64,000 nt of DNA, from the NCBI RefSeq assembly GCF_013267835.1, contig NZ_CP053939.1, positions 310,001 to 374,000 on the forward strand. Reading direction: 5' to 3'. The position numbers were made by a program, and so were the translations under genes. This DNA comes from Neisseria mucosa. Its GTDB lineage: Bacteria; Pseudomonadota; Gammaproteobacteria; Burkholderiales; Neisseriaceae. Position 1 is the first letter of the stretch. Every line of letters starts with the position of its first letter. Below are positions 19,863 through 30,184 of the stretch, piece after piece. Under the pieces are notes generated by a model. The model searched no databases. It was not told the origin of the DNA and worked only from the letters and a program-made list of their open reading frames with translations.

Positions 19863-19939
19863 AGGCACATAGCTCAGTTGGTTAGAGCACCACCTTGACA
19901 TGGTGGGGGTCGTTGGTTCGAGTCCAATTGTGCCTACCA
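19863..19939 (+). tRNA. tRNA-Val (GAC anticodon)
   Basis: A complete cloverleaf of 77 bases. The acceptor stem AGGCACA pairs with TGTGCCT, the D arm is GCTC/GAGC, the anticodon stem CCACC/GGTGG encloses loop TTGACAT with anticodon GAC, and the T arm is GTTGG TTCGAGT CCAAT. The discriminator base is A and CCA is encoded. It reads the GTC and GTT valine codons. Confidence 0.97.
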
Positions 19940-19946
19940 AATTTCC

Positions 19947-19972
19947 ATAACGGCTTTATGCCGTTATTTTTT
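19947..19972 (+). terminator. Intrinsic terminator between tRNA-Val and thrS, candidate attenuator
   Basis: ATAACGGC pairs with GCCGTTAT around a 5-base loop and is followed by TTTTT. It lies 8 bases past the tRNA and ends only 20 bases before the thrS start, so expression of thrS from the tRNA promoter would require read-through. Confidence 0.75.
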
Positions 19973-19991
19973 AATGTTTTGGAGCTTTCTG

Positions 19992-21905
19992 ATGTTGAAC
20001 ATTACCTTGCCGGACGGTTCGGTCCGCCAATATGAATCACCCGTTACCGTGGCGCAAATTGCAGCGTCTATCGGTGCAGGTTTGGCAAAGGCAACGGTAG
20101 CAGGCAAGGTTAACGGTAAATTGGTGGATGCTTGCGATCCGATTACCGAAGATGCCCACGTTCAAATCATTACGCCTAAAGATAAAGAAGGCGTGGAAAT
20201 TATCCGCCACTCCTGCGCGCACTTGGTCGGTCATGCGGTCAAGCAGCTCTACCCTGATGCCAAAATGGTTATCGGCCCGGTCATTGAAGACGGGTTCTAT
20301 TACGATATTGCAACTGAAAAACCATTTACGCCTGATGATGTAGCCGCCATCGAAGCGCGCATGAAAGAGTTGATTGCACAAGACTACGACGTCGTTAAAG
20401 TGATGACGCCCCGTGCAGAAACCATCAAAATTTTCCAAGATCGCGGCGAAGAGTACAAATTGCGTCTGATTGAAGACATGCCTGAAGTGGAAGCAATGGG
20501 TATGTATCATCATCAAGAATACGTCGATATGTGCCGCGGTCCTCACGTTCCCAATACCCGTTTCTTGAAAAACTTCAAGCTGACCAAACTGGCAGGCGCA
20601 TACTGGCGCGGTGACAGCAACAATGAAATGCTGCAACGTATTTACGGTACGGCTTGGGCAAGTAAAGACGAATTAAAAGCCTATATACAGCGCATCGAGG
20701 AAGCGGAAAAACGCGACCACCGTAAGCTGGGTAAACAATTGGATTTGTTCCACCTGCAAGATGAAGCGCCGGGTATGGTGTTCTGGCATCCTAAAGGCTG
20801 GGCTTTGTGGCAAGTGATTGAGCAGCATATGCGCAAAGAGCTGAATGCTGCCGGCTATAAAGAGGTGAAAACGCCTCAGATTATGGATAAAACCTTCTGG
20901 GAAAAATCTGGCCACTGGGAAAACTATAAAGACAATATGTTCGTGACCAGTTCCGAAAAACGCGAATACGCGGTTAAACCGATGAACTGTCCGGGTCATG
21001 TGCAAATTTTCAATAACGGCTTGCGCTCATATCGCGATTTACCGATGCGTTTGGCTGAGTTTGGTTCTTGCCACCGCAATGAACCAAGCGGTGCGTTGCA
21101 TGGTCTGATGCGTGTTCGCGGTTTTGTGCAGGATGATGCGCATATCTTCTGTACCGAAGACCAAATCGTTGATGAAGCACGCGCATTCAATGAGTTGCTG
21201 GTTCGCATTTACAAACAATTCGGCTTCCATGATGTTGCCGTGAAGTTGTCCCTCCGCCCTGAGCAACGTGCAGGTTCTGACGAAGTCTGGGATAAGGCCG
21301 AACAAGGCCTGCGTGATGCATTGACCGCTTGCGGCGTAGAGTGGGAAGAATTACCTGGCGAAGGTGCATTCTATGGTCCTAAGATTGAGTACCATGTCAA
21401 AGATGCTTTGGGTCGTTCTTGGCAGTGCGGTACCCTGCAATTGGACTTCGTATTGCCTGAGCGTTTGAATGCAGAATATGTAACCGAAAATAACGACCGT
21501 GCGCGTCCTGTAATGTTGCATCGTGCTATTTTGGGTTCTCTGGAGCGCTTCATCGGTATTCTGATCGAAAACCATGCAGGCTCATTCCCATTGTGGCTTG
21601 CGCCGGTTCAAATGGTGATTATGAATATCACTGAAAACCAAGCAGATTATTGCCGTGAAGTGGCTGCCAAGTTGCAGGCAGCAGGCTTCCGTGTCGAATT
21701 GGATCTGCGTAACGAAAAAATCGGTTACAAAATCCGTGACAACAGCCAATACCGTTTCCCTTATCAAATCGTTGTCGGCGATAAAGAGAAACAAGAAAAC
21801 AAAGTTGCGGTACGCCGCAAAGCAGAAGACTTGGGTTCTTTGAATGTAGATGATTTCATTGCACAATTACAGCAAGAAATCACTGATGCCCTCGTCAATC
21901 ATTAA
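19992..21905 (+). CDS. thrS: Threonyl-tRNA synthetase
   Basis: Charges tRNA-Thr. The ATG at 19992 is preceded by GGAG at seven bases and gives 637 residues starting MLNITLPDG, as in other ThrRS; an upstream in-frame start at 19974 would overlap the terminator tail. Domains in order: TGS (1-60), editing/SAD domain with [14 protein letters not shown] and a [10 protein letters not shown] motif, class II catalytic core with the zinc cysteine in MNCPGHV, and the anticodon-binding domain from about residue 530. infC begins 17 bases after the stop, the classical thrS-infC-rpmI-rplT order. Confidence 0.98.
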   Translation: MLNITLPDGSVRQYESPVTVAQIAASIGAGLAKATVAGKVNGKLVDACDPITEDAHVQIITPKDKEGVEIIRHSCAHLVGHAVKQLYPDAKMVIGPVIEDGFYYDIATEKPFTPDDVAAIEARMKELIAQDYDVVKVMTPRAETIKIFQDRGEEYKLRLIEDMPEVEAMGMYHHQEYVDMCRGPHVPNTRFLKNFKLTKLAGAYWRGDSNNEMLQRIYGTAWASKDELKAYIQRIEEAEKRDHRKLGKQLDLFHLQDEAPGMVFWHPKGWALWQVIEQHMRKELNAAGYKEVKTPQIMDKTFWEKSGHWENYKDNMFVTSSEKREYAVKPMNCPGHVQIFNNGLRSYRDLPMRLAEFGSCHRNEPSGALHGLMRVRGFVQDDAHIFCTEDQIVDEARAFNELLVRIYKQFGFHDVAVKLSLRPEQRAGSDEVWDKAEQGLRDALTACGVEWEELPGEGAFYGPKIEYHVKDALGRSWQCGTLQLDFVLPERLNAEYVTENNDRARPVMLHRAILGSLERFIGILIENHAGSFPLWLAPVQMVIMNITENQADYCREVAAKLQAAGFRVELDLRNEKIGYKIRDNSQYRFPYQIVVGDKEKQENKVAVRRKAEDLGSLNVDDFIAQLQQEITDALVNH

Positions 21906-21922
21906 TCTTTATAGGAGTATTC

Positions 21923-22444
21923 ATCATCGCTCAAGAACGCGAAGCACGAATCAATGGTGAAATTACCGCCAAAGAAGTGCGATTAATCAGTGAGTCAGGC
22001 GATCAGCTTGGTGTCGTTTCAGTTCGTGAAGCTCTGGCTATGGCCGAAGAGCAAGATGTCGATTTGGTAGAGATTTCCCCGACTGCCAAACCGCCTGTAT
22101 GCAAACTGATGGATTACGGTAAATACAAATACCAACAAGCCAAGAAGCGCGACGAAGCCAAGAAAAACCAAAAGCAGGTACAAATTAAGGAAATTAAATT
22201 CCGTCCGGGTACAGATGAAGGCGACTATCAAATCAAGATGCGCAACATCAACCGCTTCCTTGCCGATGGTGACAAAGTCAAAGTAACATTGCGTTTCCGC
22301 GGTCGTGAAATGGCCCACCAACAACTGGGTGCCCAACTGCTTGAGCGCGTAAAAGAAGATTTGGCGGAAGTAGCGCAAATCGAGTCCTTCCCTAAAATGG
22401 AAGGCCGCCAAATGGTGATGATGATTGCGCCTAAGAAAAAATAA
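21923..22444 (+). CDS. infC: Translation initiation factor IF-3, ATC start codon
   Basis: 173 residues counted from ATC at 21923. No ATG lies in frame at the N-terminus: the conserved [21 protein letters not shown] segment begins with two consecutive ATC codons at 21923 and 21926, placed 5 or 8 bases after a strong AGGAG. IF-3 rejects initiation at non-standard codons, and in E. coli infC uses AUU so that IF-3 represses its own synthesis; the same logic applies here. A first standard-type start (GTG 21977) would delete conserved N-terminal residues. The N domain, lysine-rich linker and C domain are all intact. Confidence 0.93.
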   Translation: MIAQEREARINGEITAKEVRLISESGDQLGVVSVREALAMAEEQDVDLVEISPTAKPPVCKLMDYGKYKYQQAKKRDEAKKNQKQVQIKEIKFRPGTDEGDYQIKMRNINRFLADGDKVKVTLRFRGREMAHQQLGAQLLERVKEDLAEVAQIESFPKMEGRQMVMMIAPKKK

Positions 22445-22459
22445 AGCTATAATCCAAGG

Positions 22460-22502
22460 CTTATTTCGATTGCCGCTCGAAATAAGGTTTAATTAGCGGC
22501 AA
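22460..22502 (+). promoter_or_regulatory. Hairpin with possible pseudoknot before rpmI-rplT, candidate L20 operator
   Basis: CTTATTTCGA (22460-22469) pairs perfectly with TCGAAATAAG (22477-22486). The 7-base loop TTGCCGC (22470-22476) is fully complementary to GCGGCAA at 22496-22502, so an H-type pseudoknot can form. A further hairpin (22530-22547) follows before rpmI. In E. coli L20 represses rpmI-rplT by binding a pseudoknot in this same intergenic setting; equivalence here is inferred. Confidence 0.55.
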
Positions 22503-22587
22503 AAACCGTGGTATTTTGGGTTTCAAGTGTTTGAAATTTATTTCAAAACCCCCTTATACCTTATCTAATAACGAATGGAGTTTTCCA

Positions 22588-22785
22588 ATGCCTAAAATGA
22601 AAACCAAGTCTAGCGCGAAAAAACGCTTTAAAGTACTGGGTAACGGTGGTGTAAAACGCGGTCATGCGTTCAAAAGTCACATCCTGACCAAAAAAACCAC
22701 TAAAACTAAACGTCAATTGCGCGGCACCGCTATGGTGGATTCACGCGATTTGGCTTCTGTTGCTAAAATGTTGCCCTACGCTTAA
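22588..22785 (+). CDS. rpmI: 50S ribosomal protein L35
   Basis: 65 residues, very basic, beginning [20 protein letters not shown], the standard L35 N-terminus. The start at 22588 was chosen because GGAG stands 7 bases before it; the frame is open further upstream but that part overlaps the structured leader. It is followed 12 bases after its stop by rplT, and the two are cotranslated in other bacteria. Expression is probably governed by the stem-loop region between infC and this gene. Confidence 0.98.
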   Translation: MPKMKTKSSAKKRFKVLGNGGVKRGHAFKSHILTKKTTKTKRQLRGTAMVDSRDLASVAKMLPYA

Positions 22786-22797
22786 GGAGTTTAGAAT

Positions 22798-23157
22798 ATG
22801 CCACGCGTAAAACGCGGTGTTACCGCTCGTGCTCGTCACCAAAAAGTCTTCGCGTTAGCCAAAGGCTATCGCGGTCGTCGTAAAAACGTTTACCGTGTTG
22901 CCAAACAAGCGGTAATGAAAGCCGGTCAATACGCATACCGTGACCGTCGCCAACGCAAACGTCAATTCCGTCAACTGTGGATCGTTCGTATCAACGCAGG
23001 TGCCCGTGAAAATGGTCTGTCGTACAGCAAATTCATGAACGGCCTGAAACGCGCTGCTATCGAAATCGACCGCAAAGTATTGGCTGATTTGGCTGTATTC
23101 GACAAAGCTGCATTTGCAAAATTGGTTGAAAAAGCTAAAGCTGCTTTGGCTGCTTAA
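22798..23157 (+). CDS. rplT: 50S ribosomal protein L20
   Basis: 119 residues, starting [33 protein letters not shown]. The N-terminal half is a long basic extension that threads into 23S rRNA; the C-terminal globular half is the part that binds the mRNA operator in E. coli. TAAGGAG lies just before the ATG. A strong intrinsic terminator closes the unit 16 bases after the stop, marking the end of the thrS-rplT transcript. Confidence 0.98.
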   Translation: MPRVKRGVTARARHQKVFALAKGYRGRRKNVYRVAKQAVMKAGQYAYRDRRQRKRQFRQLWIVRINAGARENGLSYSKFMNGLKRAAIEIDRKVLADLAVFDKAAFAKLVEKAKAALAA

Positions 23158-23173
23158 TTCGATAAGATTATTT

Positions 23174-23206
23174 AAAAAGGAAGCTTATGCTTCCTTTTTT
23201 CTTTTT
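23174..23206 (+). terminator. Intrinsic terminator after rplT
   Basis: AAAAAGGAAGC pairs with GCTTCCTTTTT around TTAT and is followed by a long T-rich run. Confidence 0.9.
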
Positions 23207-23313
23207 TGGAAGAAACTCTATGTAGTTGATTTTCTTTCTTTAAACTCTATTTTTTTATACTGATTTGCGATAAAATAGGCCCCTCTTATCAAACGGATTG
23301 GCCGCACTAATAC

Positions 23314-23376
23314 AAAAGGCCGTCTGAACAGGTTTGCAATCAAACCCAACAGACGGCTTTGTTGTTTCAGACGGCC
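23314..23376 (+). promoter_or_regulatory. Alternative hairpins in the pheST leader
   Basis: Three DUS-like arms lie in a row: A (23315-23326, AAAGGCCGTCTG), B (23350-23360, CAGACGGCTTT) and C (23365-23376, TTTCAGACGGCC). A can pair with B, enclosing a second hairpin GGTTTG/CAAACC and followed by TTTGTTGTTT, or with C. The two folds exclude each other, which is the layout of an attenuator, though it may be only clustered uptake sequences. Confidence 0.35.
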
Positions 23377-23399
23377 TGCCATCAACAAACAGACGATAA

Positions 23400-24395
<996 letters not shown>

Positions 24396-24499
24396 ATTTC
24401 AGATGGTCTTTTGATAGGCCGTCTGAAAAAGTGAATAGATATTACTGATTTCGTCTGATAAAAATTTGTTTCAGACGGCTTGATAGTAGAGAAAATAAT

Positions 24500-26863
24500 A
24501 TGCAATTTCCTTATTCATGGCTGAAAACCCAAGCCAATCCTGATCTTTTTGCCGATAAACTGGAACATCTTTTGACCATGGCTGGTTTGGAAGTGGAAGA
24601 AATCGATACTGCCGCCCCTGCTTTCAGTGGCGTGGTTGTTGCCGAAGTAAAATCTGTTGAAAAGCATCCTGATGCAGACCGTTTGAACGTTACCCAAGTT
24701 GATGCCGGTACGGGCGAGTTGGTTCAGATTGTTTGTGGTGCGCCGAATGTCAAGCCGGGCATTAAAGTGCCGTGTTCGCTGCCGGGTGCCGTTTTGCCGG
24801 GCAATTTCAAAATTAAGCCGACTAAAATGCGCGGTGTGCCATCAAACGGTATGCTGTGTTCGACCAATGAATTGGGTTTGCCTGATGATGGTGTGGACGG
24901 TCTGCACATTCTGCCTGAAGATGCGCCTATCGGTACCAATATCCGTGAATACTTGGATTTGGACGATACGCTGTTTACGTTGAAAATTACGCCTAACCGC
25001 GCTGACTGCTTGAGCGTTAAGGGTATTGCGCGTGAGGTTTCTGCGTTGACTCAATGTGCGTTTACGCCTGTTGAAATTCAGACGGCCTCTATCGGCAGCG
25101 AGAAAAAACAGGCTGTCCGTATTGATGCACCGGCTGATTGCGGCCGTTTTATCAGCCGCGTTATTGAAAATGTCAACGCGAAAGCGACTACTCCTGATTG
25201 GATGAAACAACGTTTGGAACGCAGCGGTATCCGCAGTATTTCCGCATTGGTGGACATCGGCAACTATGTCATGCTGGAAATCGGTCAGCCGATGCATGTT
25301 TTCGATGCCGACAAGCTATCGGGCAGTTTGATTGTCCGCCGTGCTCAAAATGGCGAGACGTTGGCATGCCTGAACGAGAAGACCGTTACTTTGGTTGACA
25401 ATACACTGGTAGTCGCTGATGAAAAAGGTGTGTTGAGCTTGGCCGGTTTGATGGGCGGTGAGGCAAGTGCGGTTTCTGATGAGACGCAAAATATTGTATT
25501 GGAAGCAGCTTGGTTTACCCCTGAGATTATTGCCGGTAAATCCCGTCAATACGGTTTTGGTTCGGATTCTTCTTTCCGCTTTGAACGCGGTGTGGATTAC
25601 CGCTTGCAAGCTGATGCCATTGAGCGTGCTACCGAATTGGTGTTGCAGATTTGCGGTGGCGCGGCCGGTGAAATGGTTGAAGCACAAGGCAAATTGCCTG
25701 AGGCAAAACAGGTCGAATTGCGTTTGGGCCGTCTGAAAACGGTATTGGGCGTTGAAATTCCTGCCGAGCAAGTCGAAATTATCTTGCAACATTTGGGTTT
25801 GCAGCCTGAGAAAACCGCAGAAGGATTCCGTGTCACTTCTCCTAGCTTCCGTTTCGATATCGAGATCGAAGCCGATTTGATTGAAGAAATCGGCCGCGTT
25901 TACGGTTATGAAAATATTCCTGACGACTATACTTCAGGCCGTCTGAAAATGTTGGCATTGCCTGAAACCAAACGCCCGCGTTTTGCGGTTTATAACGAAA
26001 TGGCGGCTCGCGGTTACCGCGAAGTGGTCAGCTATGCGTTTGTGGATGAGCAATGGGAGCAAGACTTTGCTGCCAATACCCATCCTATCCGCCTGCAAAA
26101 TCCGTTGGCGGCGCAGTATGCCGTCATGCGTTCTACGCTTATCGGCGGTTTGGTGGAAGTTTTGCAAAACAATTTGAACCGTAAGCAAAACCGTGTACGC
26201 GTATTTGAAATTGCCCGCGTGTTCCGCAAAGATTCGGCTGATCAATTTGTTCAAAATGAACGGATCGGCGGTTTGTGGTATGGCTCCGTGTTGCCCGAGC
26301 AATGGGGTGAGAAAACACGCAACGTAGATTTCTACGATATGAAAGCCGATGTTGAGAGCCTTTTGAAAAACAAAGAGGTATCCTTTGTGAAGACCAAACA
26401 TCCGGCATTGCATCCTGGACGTGCCGCCAATATTGTTTCAGACGGCAAAGTAGTTGGTTTTGTTGGCGAGTTGCATCCGAAATGGCTGCAAAAATATGAT
26501 TTGCCACAAGCGCCGCTGGTGTTTGAAATCGATATGGATGCGGTATTGGGTCGTGAGAAAACCCGTTATCAAACCGTATCCAAATTCCAGCCTGCACGCC
26601 GAGATTTGGCATTTGTAATGCCTGAAGCTGTAACGCATGATGATTTGTTAAATGCCCTGAAAGCGGCGGCGAACAAGCTGGTTCAAGAAATCAGCGTATT
26701 TGACGTTTACCGCGGTACAGGCGTGCCTGAAGGCATGAAGAGCGTTGCCGTCAAAATCATTTTGCAGGATATGGAAAACACGCTGACAGATGAAGTCATC
26801 GAGCCTTTGGTTGCGAAAATGATTAAAGCCGCAGCCGAAAAAGACGCGCAACTTCGCGCTTAA
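24500..26863 (+). CDS. pheT: Phenylalanyl-tRNA synthetase beta subunit
   Basis: 787 residues (E. coli 795). Domains in order: EMAP-like tRNA-binding domain (about 40-150, with GAPNVKPGIKVPCSLPGAVLPG), B3/B4 editing domain (about 210-380), B5 domain (about 400-475), the catalytic-like core and the FDX-ACB anticodon domain at the C-terminus (FQPARRDLAFVMPE onward). Three uptake sequences lie inside the gene (25077, 25727 and 25937) and are read as IQTAS and GRLK peptides. ihfA follows about 115 bases later, the order seen in enteric bacteria. Confidence 0.98.
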   Translation: MQFPYSWLKTQANPDLFADKLEHLLTMAGLEVEEIDTAAPAFSGVVVAEVKSVEKHPDADRLNVTQVDAGTGELVQIVCGAPNVKPGIKVPCSLPGAVLPGNFKIKPTKMRGVPSNGMLCSTNELGLPDDGVDGLHILPEDAPIGTNIREYLDLDDTLFTLKITPNRADCLSVKGIAREVSALTQCAFTPVEIQTASIGSEKKQAVRIDAPADCGRFISRVIENVNAKATTPDWMKQRLERSGIRSISALVDIGNYVMLEIGQPMHVFDADKLSGSLIVRRAQNGETLACLNEKTVTLVDNTLVVADEKGVLSLAGLMGGEASAVSDETQNIVLEAAWFTPEIIAGKSRQYGFGSDSSFRFERGVDYRLQADAIERATELVLQICGGAAGEMVEAQGKLPEAKQVELRLGRLKTVLGVEIPAEQVEIILQHLGLQPEKTAEGFRVTSPSFRFDIEIEADLIEEIGRVYGYENIPDDYTSGRLKMLALPETKRPRFAVYNEMAARGYREVVSYAFVDEQWEQDFAANTHPIRLQNPLAAQYAVMRSTLIGGLVEVLQNNLNRKQNRVRVFEIARVFRKDSADQFVQNERIGGLWYGSVLPEQWGEKTRNVDFYDMKADVESLLKNKEVSFVKTKHPALHPGRAANIVSDGKVVGFVGELHPKWLQKYDLPQAPLVFEIDMDAVLGREKTRYQTVSKFQPARRDLAFVMPEAVTHDDLLNALKAAANKLVQEISVFDVYRGTGVPEGMKSVAVKIILQDMENTLTDEVIEPLVAKMIKAAAEKDAQLRA

Positions 26864-26978
26864 AATGAAGATAAAAGTTGTCGCCAAAAATTGCCAATCA
26901 TATTTGATTTTTTGGTGAGGACTTGATTTTTAAAAGAATTTTGGTAATAATTGCACCAGTTTGAATGAAGGTAAACAC

Positions 26979-27281
26979 ATGACACTAACTAAAGCAGAAT
27001 TGGCCGATATTTTGGTCGACAAAGTCAGCAACGTCACCAAAAATGATGCCAAAGAAATCGTCGAGCTCTTTTTTGAAGAAATCCGCAGCACTTTGGCGCG
27101 TGGTGAAGAAATTAAAATTTCCGGTTTTGGCAATTTCCAATTGCGCGATAAACCTCAACGCCCGGGCCGTAACCCTAAAACCGGCGAAGAAGTGCCGATT
27201 ACCGCACGCCGTGTGGTAACTTTCCATGCCAGCCAAAAACTCAAAGGCATGGTGGAGCATTACTATGACAAACAACAATAA
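26979..27281 (+). CDS. ihfA: Integration host factor alpha subunit
   Basis: 100 residues from the ATG at 26979, which has GAAGG seven bases ahead; an upstream TTG in frame adds six residues that are not conserved. The DNABII fold is clear: [16 protein letters not shown], the [31 protein letters not shown] arm with the intercalating proline, and [13 protein letters not shown]. It forms a heterodimer with IhfB that bends DNA. A small MerR-like gene overlaps its last 17 bases, as often seen downstream of ihfA. Confidence 0.97.
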   Translation: MTLTKAELADILVDKVSNVTKNDAKEIVELFFEEIRSTLARGEEIKISGFGNFQLRDKPQRPGRNPKTGEEVPITARRVVTFHASQKLKGMVEHYYDKQQ

Positions 27282-27612
27282 CCCGGTTATTCCTGCCAAG
27301 CGTTATTTTACGTTGGATGAGATGTGCCAACTGGTGCAGATCAGTCCGGCCCAGTTTGCCCAATGGCAACATGAAAATAATGTTGTGATTGGATACGGTG
27401 GCGATCGATATACGCGTTTAGATGTAGTTAAGTTGTTGAAACTGAAAGATACGTTTGAACCGTATATCGATACGTTCAGCCGTGGTGCTTTGGATGCAAA
27501 CGGCAACCCTGCTGCCAATGCGGAAGAAGTCCGTCATGGTCTGACGCAGATTTTGTCTGATTTGGAGCGTCATCTGGGTTCTGAACAACAAAACCACCAT
27601 GTCGAGCCGTAA
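27265..27612 (+). CDS. MerR-like small regulator overlapping ihfA
   Basis: 115 residues from the ATG at 27265, with GGTGGAG upstream inside ihfA. Residues 10-60 ([42 protein letters not shown]) follow the helix-turn-helix and wing pattern of MerR-type DNA-binding domains, but there is no effector cysteine or long dimerisation helix. Similar short proteins are coded after ihfA in many beta- and gamma-proteobacteria. The 17-base overlap implies translational coupling. Its target is unknown. Confidence 0.8.
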   Translation: MTNNNNPVIPAKRYFTLDEMCQLVQISPAQFAQWQHENNVVIGYGGDRYTRLDVVKLLKLKDTFEPYIDTFSRGALDANGNPAANAEEVRHGLTQILSDLERHLGSEQQNHHVEP

Positions 27613-27919
27613 TCGATAAGGAAATTGTGATCAAAAGTGCGAAGGCATACAAAGATTTGCATGATTGATTCTTGTAAAGGCTGTTTGAATTGTTTTCAGA
27701 CGGCCTTTATTGTTTTATATTGCTTTCAAAATATCAGAATCTTGATTGCAAATGATTCTATGAAATAGCCGTAAATGTTATACTTAGCCTCTTGTTTGCC
27801 GATTGGGAAAAGTGGCCATTTGTTTTTGCGGCAGACTAAATTTTTTTTACAATAAATGTAACGGCAGAATAGATTAGGCTGTCGGACAACATTCAAATCG
27901 ATGAAATGGATAGCAGAAA
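27613..27919. other. Intergenic region upstream of trpA
   Basis: 307 bases holding the terminator at 27676-27714, an AT-rich stretch, a TATACT hexamer near 27780 that may be a -10 element, and a run of eight T at 27841-27848. No reading frame or trp attenuator with tandem Trp codons is visible. Confidence 0.5.
27676..27714 (+). terminator. Imperfect DUS terminator after the MerR-like gene
   Basis: AAAGGCTGTTTGAA pairs with TTCAGACGGCCTTT with two wobble pairs and a 5-base loop, followed by a T-rich tail. One arm appears to be a decayed uptake sequence. Confidence 0.65.
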
Positions 27920-28705
27920 ATGAGCAGAATCCAACAAACTTTCTCAGCGCTCAATGGCGCAAAAGCACTGATTCCTTATATTACGGTGGGTGATCCCAAC
28001 CTTGAGACGACCTTGGCATTGATGCACAGCCTGGTGGCTAACGGTGCCGATATTTTGGAACTGGGTGTGCCGTTTTCTGACCCGATGGCGGATGGTCCGA
28101 CCATTCAGCGTGCGGCCGAAAGGGCGTTGGCAAATCATGTTTCTTTGCACGACGTATTGGAAACAGTACGTTTGTTCCGCCAAACCAATGATAAAACGCC
28201 GATTGTGTTAATGGGCTATTTGAACCCAGTACATAAAATGGGTTATCAAGCGTTTGCACAAGCGGCTGCCGACGCGGGTGTAGATGGCGTGTTGACTGTG
28301 GATTCTCCGGTAGAAACCATTACCCCGCTGCATGACTCGTTGAAAGCGCAAGGTATTGATTGTATTTTCCTTATTGCGCCGACAACAACTGAAGAGCGTA
28401 TTCAAACGATTGCCAAAGTAGCTGGTGGCTTTGTGTATTATGTATCGCTCAAAGGTGTAACCGGTGCGGCAAGTTTGGATACTGAAGAAGTTTCGCGTAA
28501 AATAGAGCTTTTGCGCAAATATATTGATATTCCGATCGGTGTCGGCTTCGGCATTAATAATGCGGAGAGTGCGCGTAAGATTGGCGCGGTAGCGGATGCC
28601 GTTATTGTCGGCAGCCGTATCGTCAAAGAGATTGAAAGCCACGCAGGTAGCGAGGCCGAAGCGGTAGGCGTGTTGGTTAAAGAGTTGAAAGACGCGATTC
28701 GCTAA
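27920..28705 (+). CDS. trpA: Tryptophan synthase alpha subunit
   Basis: Cleaves indole-3-glycerol phosphate to indole and glyceraldehyde 3-phosphate. The catalytic acids E47 (ILELGVPFSDP) and D58 (MADGPTIQRA) match E49 and D60 of the Salmonella enzyme. The phosphate-binding GVGFGI and VGSRIV loops are present. 261 residues, a TIM barrel. trpB is not adjacent, so the trp genes are scattered, as usual in Neisseria. accD follows 75 bases downstream across a DUS pair, the same order as in several beta-proteobacteria. Confidence 0.97.
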   Translation: MSRIQQTFSALNGAKALIPYITVGDPNLETTLALMHSLVANGADILELGVPFSDPMADGPTIQRAAERALANHVSLHDVLETVRLFRQTNDKTPIVLMGYLNPVHKMGYQAFAQAAADAGVDGVLTVDSPVETITPLHDSLKAQGIDCIFLIAPTTTEERIQTIAKVAGGFVYYVSLKGVTGAASLDTEEVSRKIELLRKYIDIPIGVGFGINNAESARKIGAVADAVIVGSRIVKEIESHAGSEAEAVGVLVKELKDAIR

Positions 28706-28780
28706 TATTTTTTATTCCATTATTTCAGACGACCTTACATTCAACAGGCCGTCTGAATTCTGAATTCCAAGGAGTCATTC

Positions 28781-29647
28781 ATGAGCTGGCTAGATAAAAT
28801 TCTTCCTCCGAAAATTAAAAACCGAAGCAGTTCGTCCAGCGTCCCTGAAGGCCTGTGGCACAAATGTCCGTCTTGTTCAGCAACGGTTTATTCAACCGAG
28901 TTGAAGCAAAACAGCGAAGTCTGCCCGAAATGTAATCACCACAATCCGCTTTCTGCGCGTGAACGTTTGAATCTGCTTTTGGATGAAGAAGGCCGTGAAG
29001 AGATTGCAGCCAATATTAAACCGACCGACCCGCTGAAATTCAAAGACAGTAAAAAATATCCCGACCGCCTCGCGGCTGCGCGTAAAGCAACCGGCGAAGA
29101 CGATGCATTGGTCGTTATGAAAGGCACCATGAACGGCCTGCCTGTCGTGGTGGCTGCGTTTGAATTCCGTTTTATCGGCGGCTCTATGGGCTCGGTCGTG
29201 GGCGAGCGTTTCGTTCAGGGTGTACGTCGTGCCGTTGCAGATAATTGTTCGTTTATTTGTGTGGCGGCTTCTGGTGGTGCGCGTATGCAGGAAGGGGTCA
29301 ACTCTTTGATGCAGATGACGAAGACCAGCGCGGCTTTGCATTTGCTGACTGAAAAACGTCTGCCGTTTATTTCCGTATTGACCGACCCGACCATGGGCGG
29401 CGTGTCTGCCAGCTTTGCTTTCTTGGGTGATGTGGTTTTGGCAGAACCGAATGCGCTGATTGGTTTTGCCGGTCCGCGCGTTATCGAGCAGACTGTACGT
29501 GAAACCTTGCCGGAAGGTTTCCAACGTGCAGAATTCTTGTTAGAGAAGGGCGCAATTGACCAAATCGTCGATCGCCGTTCCATGAAAAAACGTATCAGCG
29601 ATTTGATTACCTTGTTGCGTCATGAGGACAAAGTAACCGCTGCTTGA
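28781..29647 (+). CDS. accD: Acetyl-CoA carboxylase carboxyltransferase beta subunit
   Basis: 288 residues. The N-terminal zinc ribbon has C29, C32, C48 and C51 ([14 protein letters not shown]). The carboxyltransferase crotonase-like core follows, with [14 protein letters not shown] and [22 protein letters not shown] around the oxyanion sites. It works with AccA, AccB and AccC in the first committed step of fatty acid synthesis. AAGGAG precedes the ATG. It lies just behind trpA and ahead of a strong bidirectional terminator. Confidence 0.97.
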   Translation: MSWLDKILPPKIKNRSSSSSVPEGLWHKCPSCSATVYSTELKQNSEVCPKCNHHNPLSARERLNLLLDEEGREEIAANIKPTDPLKFKDSKKYPDRLAAARKATGEDDALVVMKGTMNGLPVVVAAFEFRFIGGSMGSVVGERFVQGVRRAVADNCSFICVAASGGARMQEGVNSLMQMTKTSAALHLLTEKRLPFISVLTDPTMGGVSASFAFLGDVVLAEPNALIGFAGPRVIEQTVRETLPEGFQRAEFLLEKGAIDQIVDRRSMKKRISDLITLLRHEDKVTAA

Positions 29648-29659
29648 TGGGTATAATAA

Positions 29660-29700
29660 AAAAGGCCGTCTGAAAATCATTTTTCAGACGGCCTTTTGTT
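29660..29700. terminator. Bidirectional DUS terminator between accD and yqeY
   Basis: AAAAGGCCGTCTGAAAA pairs with TTTTCAGACGGCCTTTT over 17 bp with a 4-base loop and T runs on both strands. Confidence 0.88.
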
Positions 29701-29706
29701 TGATGA

Positions 29707-30153
29707 TTAGGCAGTCAATGCGGCTTTCAAAACCTTGTTGACTTCACCCATATCGGCTTTGCCTGCCAGACGGGTTTTCAATACGCCCATGACTTTGCCC
29801 ATATCGGCCATGCCTGACGCACCGGTTTCTGCAACGGCTGCTTCCACGGCAGTTTTGATTTCTTCTGCGGATATCATTTGCGGCAGGTAGCGGTTGAGGA
29901 TTTCGATTTCCGCGTTTTCTTTGTCAGCCAAATCTTGACGACCGGCTTCGGTATAAATTTTGGCACTGTCTTTGCGCTGTTTCACCATTTTGGTCAGAAT
30001 AGAGATGACTTTGGCGTCATCGGCCTCAGTACGCTCATCTACTTCAAATTGTTTGATGGCGGCATTAATCAGGCGGATGGTGCTTAAAGATACTTGGTCT
30101 TTGGCACGCATGGCGGTTTTCATGTCTTCGGTTAATTGTGTTTTTAGGCTCAT
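29707..30153 (-). CDS. GatB/YqeY domain protein
   Basis: 148 residues, all alpha-helical. It begins MSLKTQLTEDMKTAMRAKDQ and carries the YqeY signatures RLINAAIKQFEVD and NRYLPQMISAEEI, ending in the GKADMGEVNKVLKAAL segment. The family shares its C-terminal fold with the GatB tail of tRNA amidotransferase. It is commonly coded beside rpsU, as here, and a role in tRNA-related quality control is assumed but unproven. Same strand as rpsU, with a terminator between. Confidence 0.92.
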   Translation of the reverse strand: MSLKTQLTEDMKTAMRAKDQVSLSTIRLINAAIKQFEVDERTEADDAKVISILTKMVKQRKDSAKIYTEAGRQDLADKENAEIEILNRYLPQMISAEEIKTAVEAAVAETGASGMADMGKVMGVLKTRLAGKADMGEVNKVLKAALTA

Positions 30154-30184
30154 AATGTTCTCACTTTATATAAAAGATGCCGTC

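Noticed and set aside
23217..23250. Phe-codon leader peptide for pheST attenuation
   Set aside because: Only a five-codon TTG-started frame with two Phe codons exists, without a ribosome-binding site, far from the hairpins.
27841..27848. Run of eight T as a phase-variation tract
   Set aside because: It lies 70 bases before trpA, outside coding sequence and without clear promoter spacing, in a housekeeping gene.
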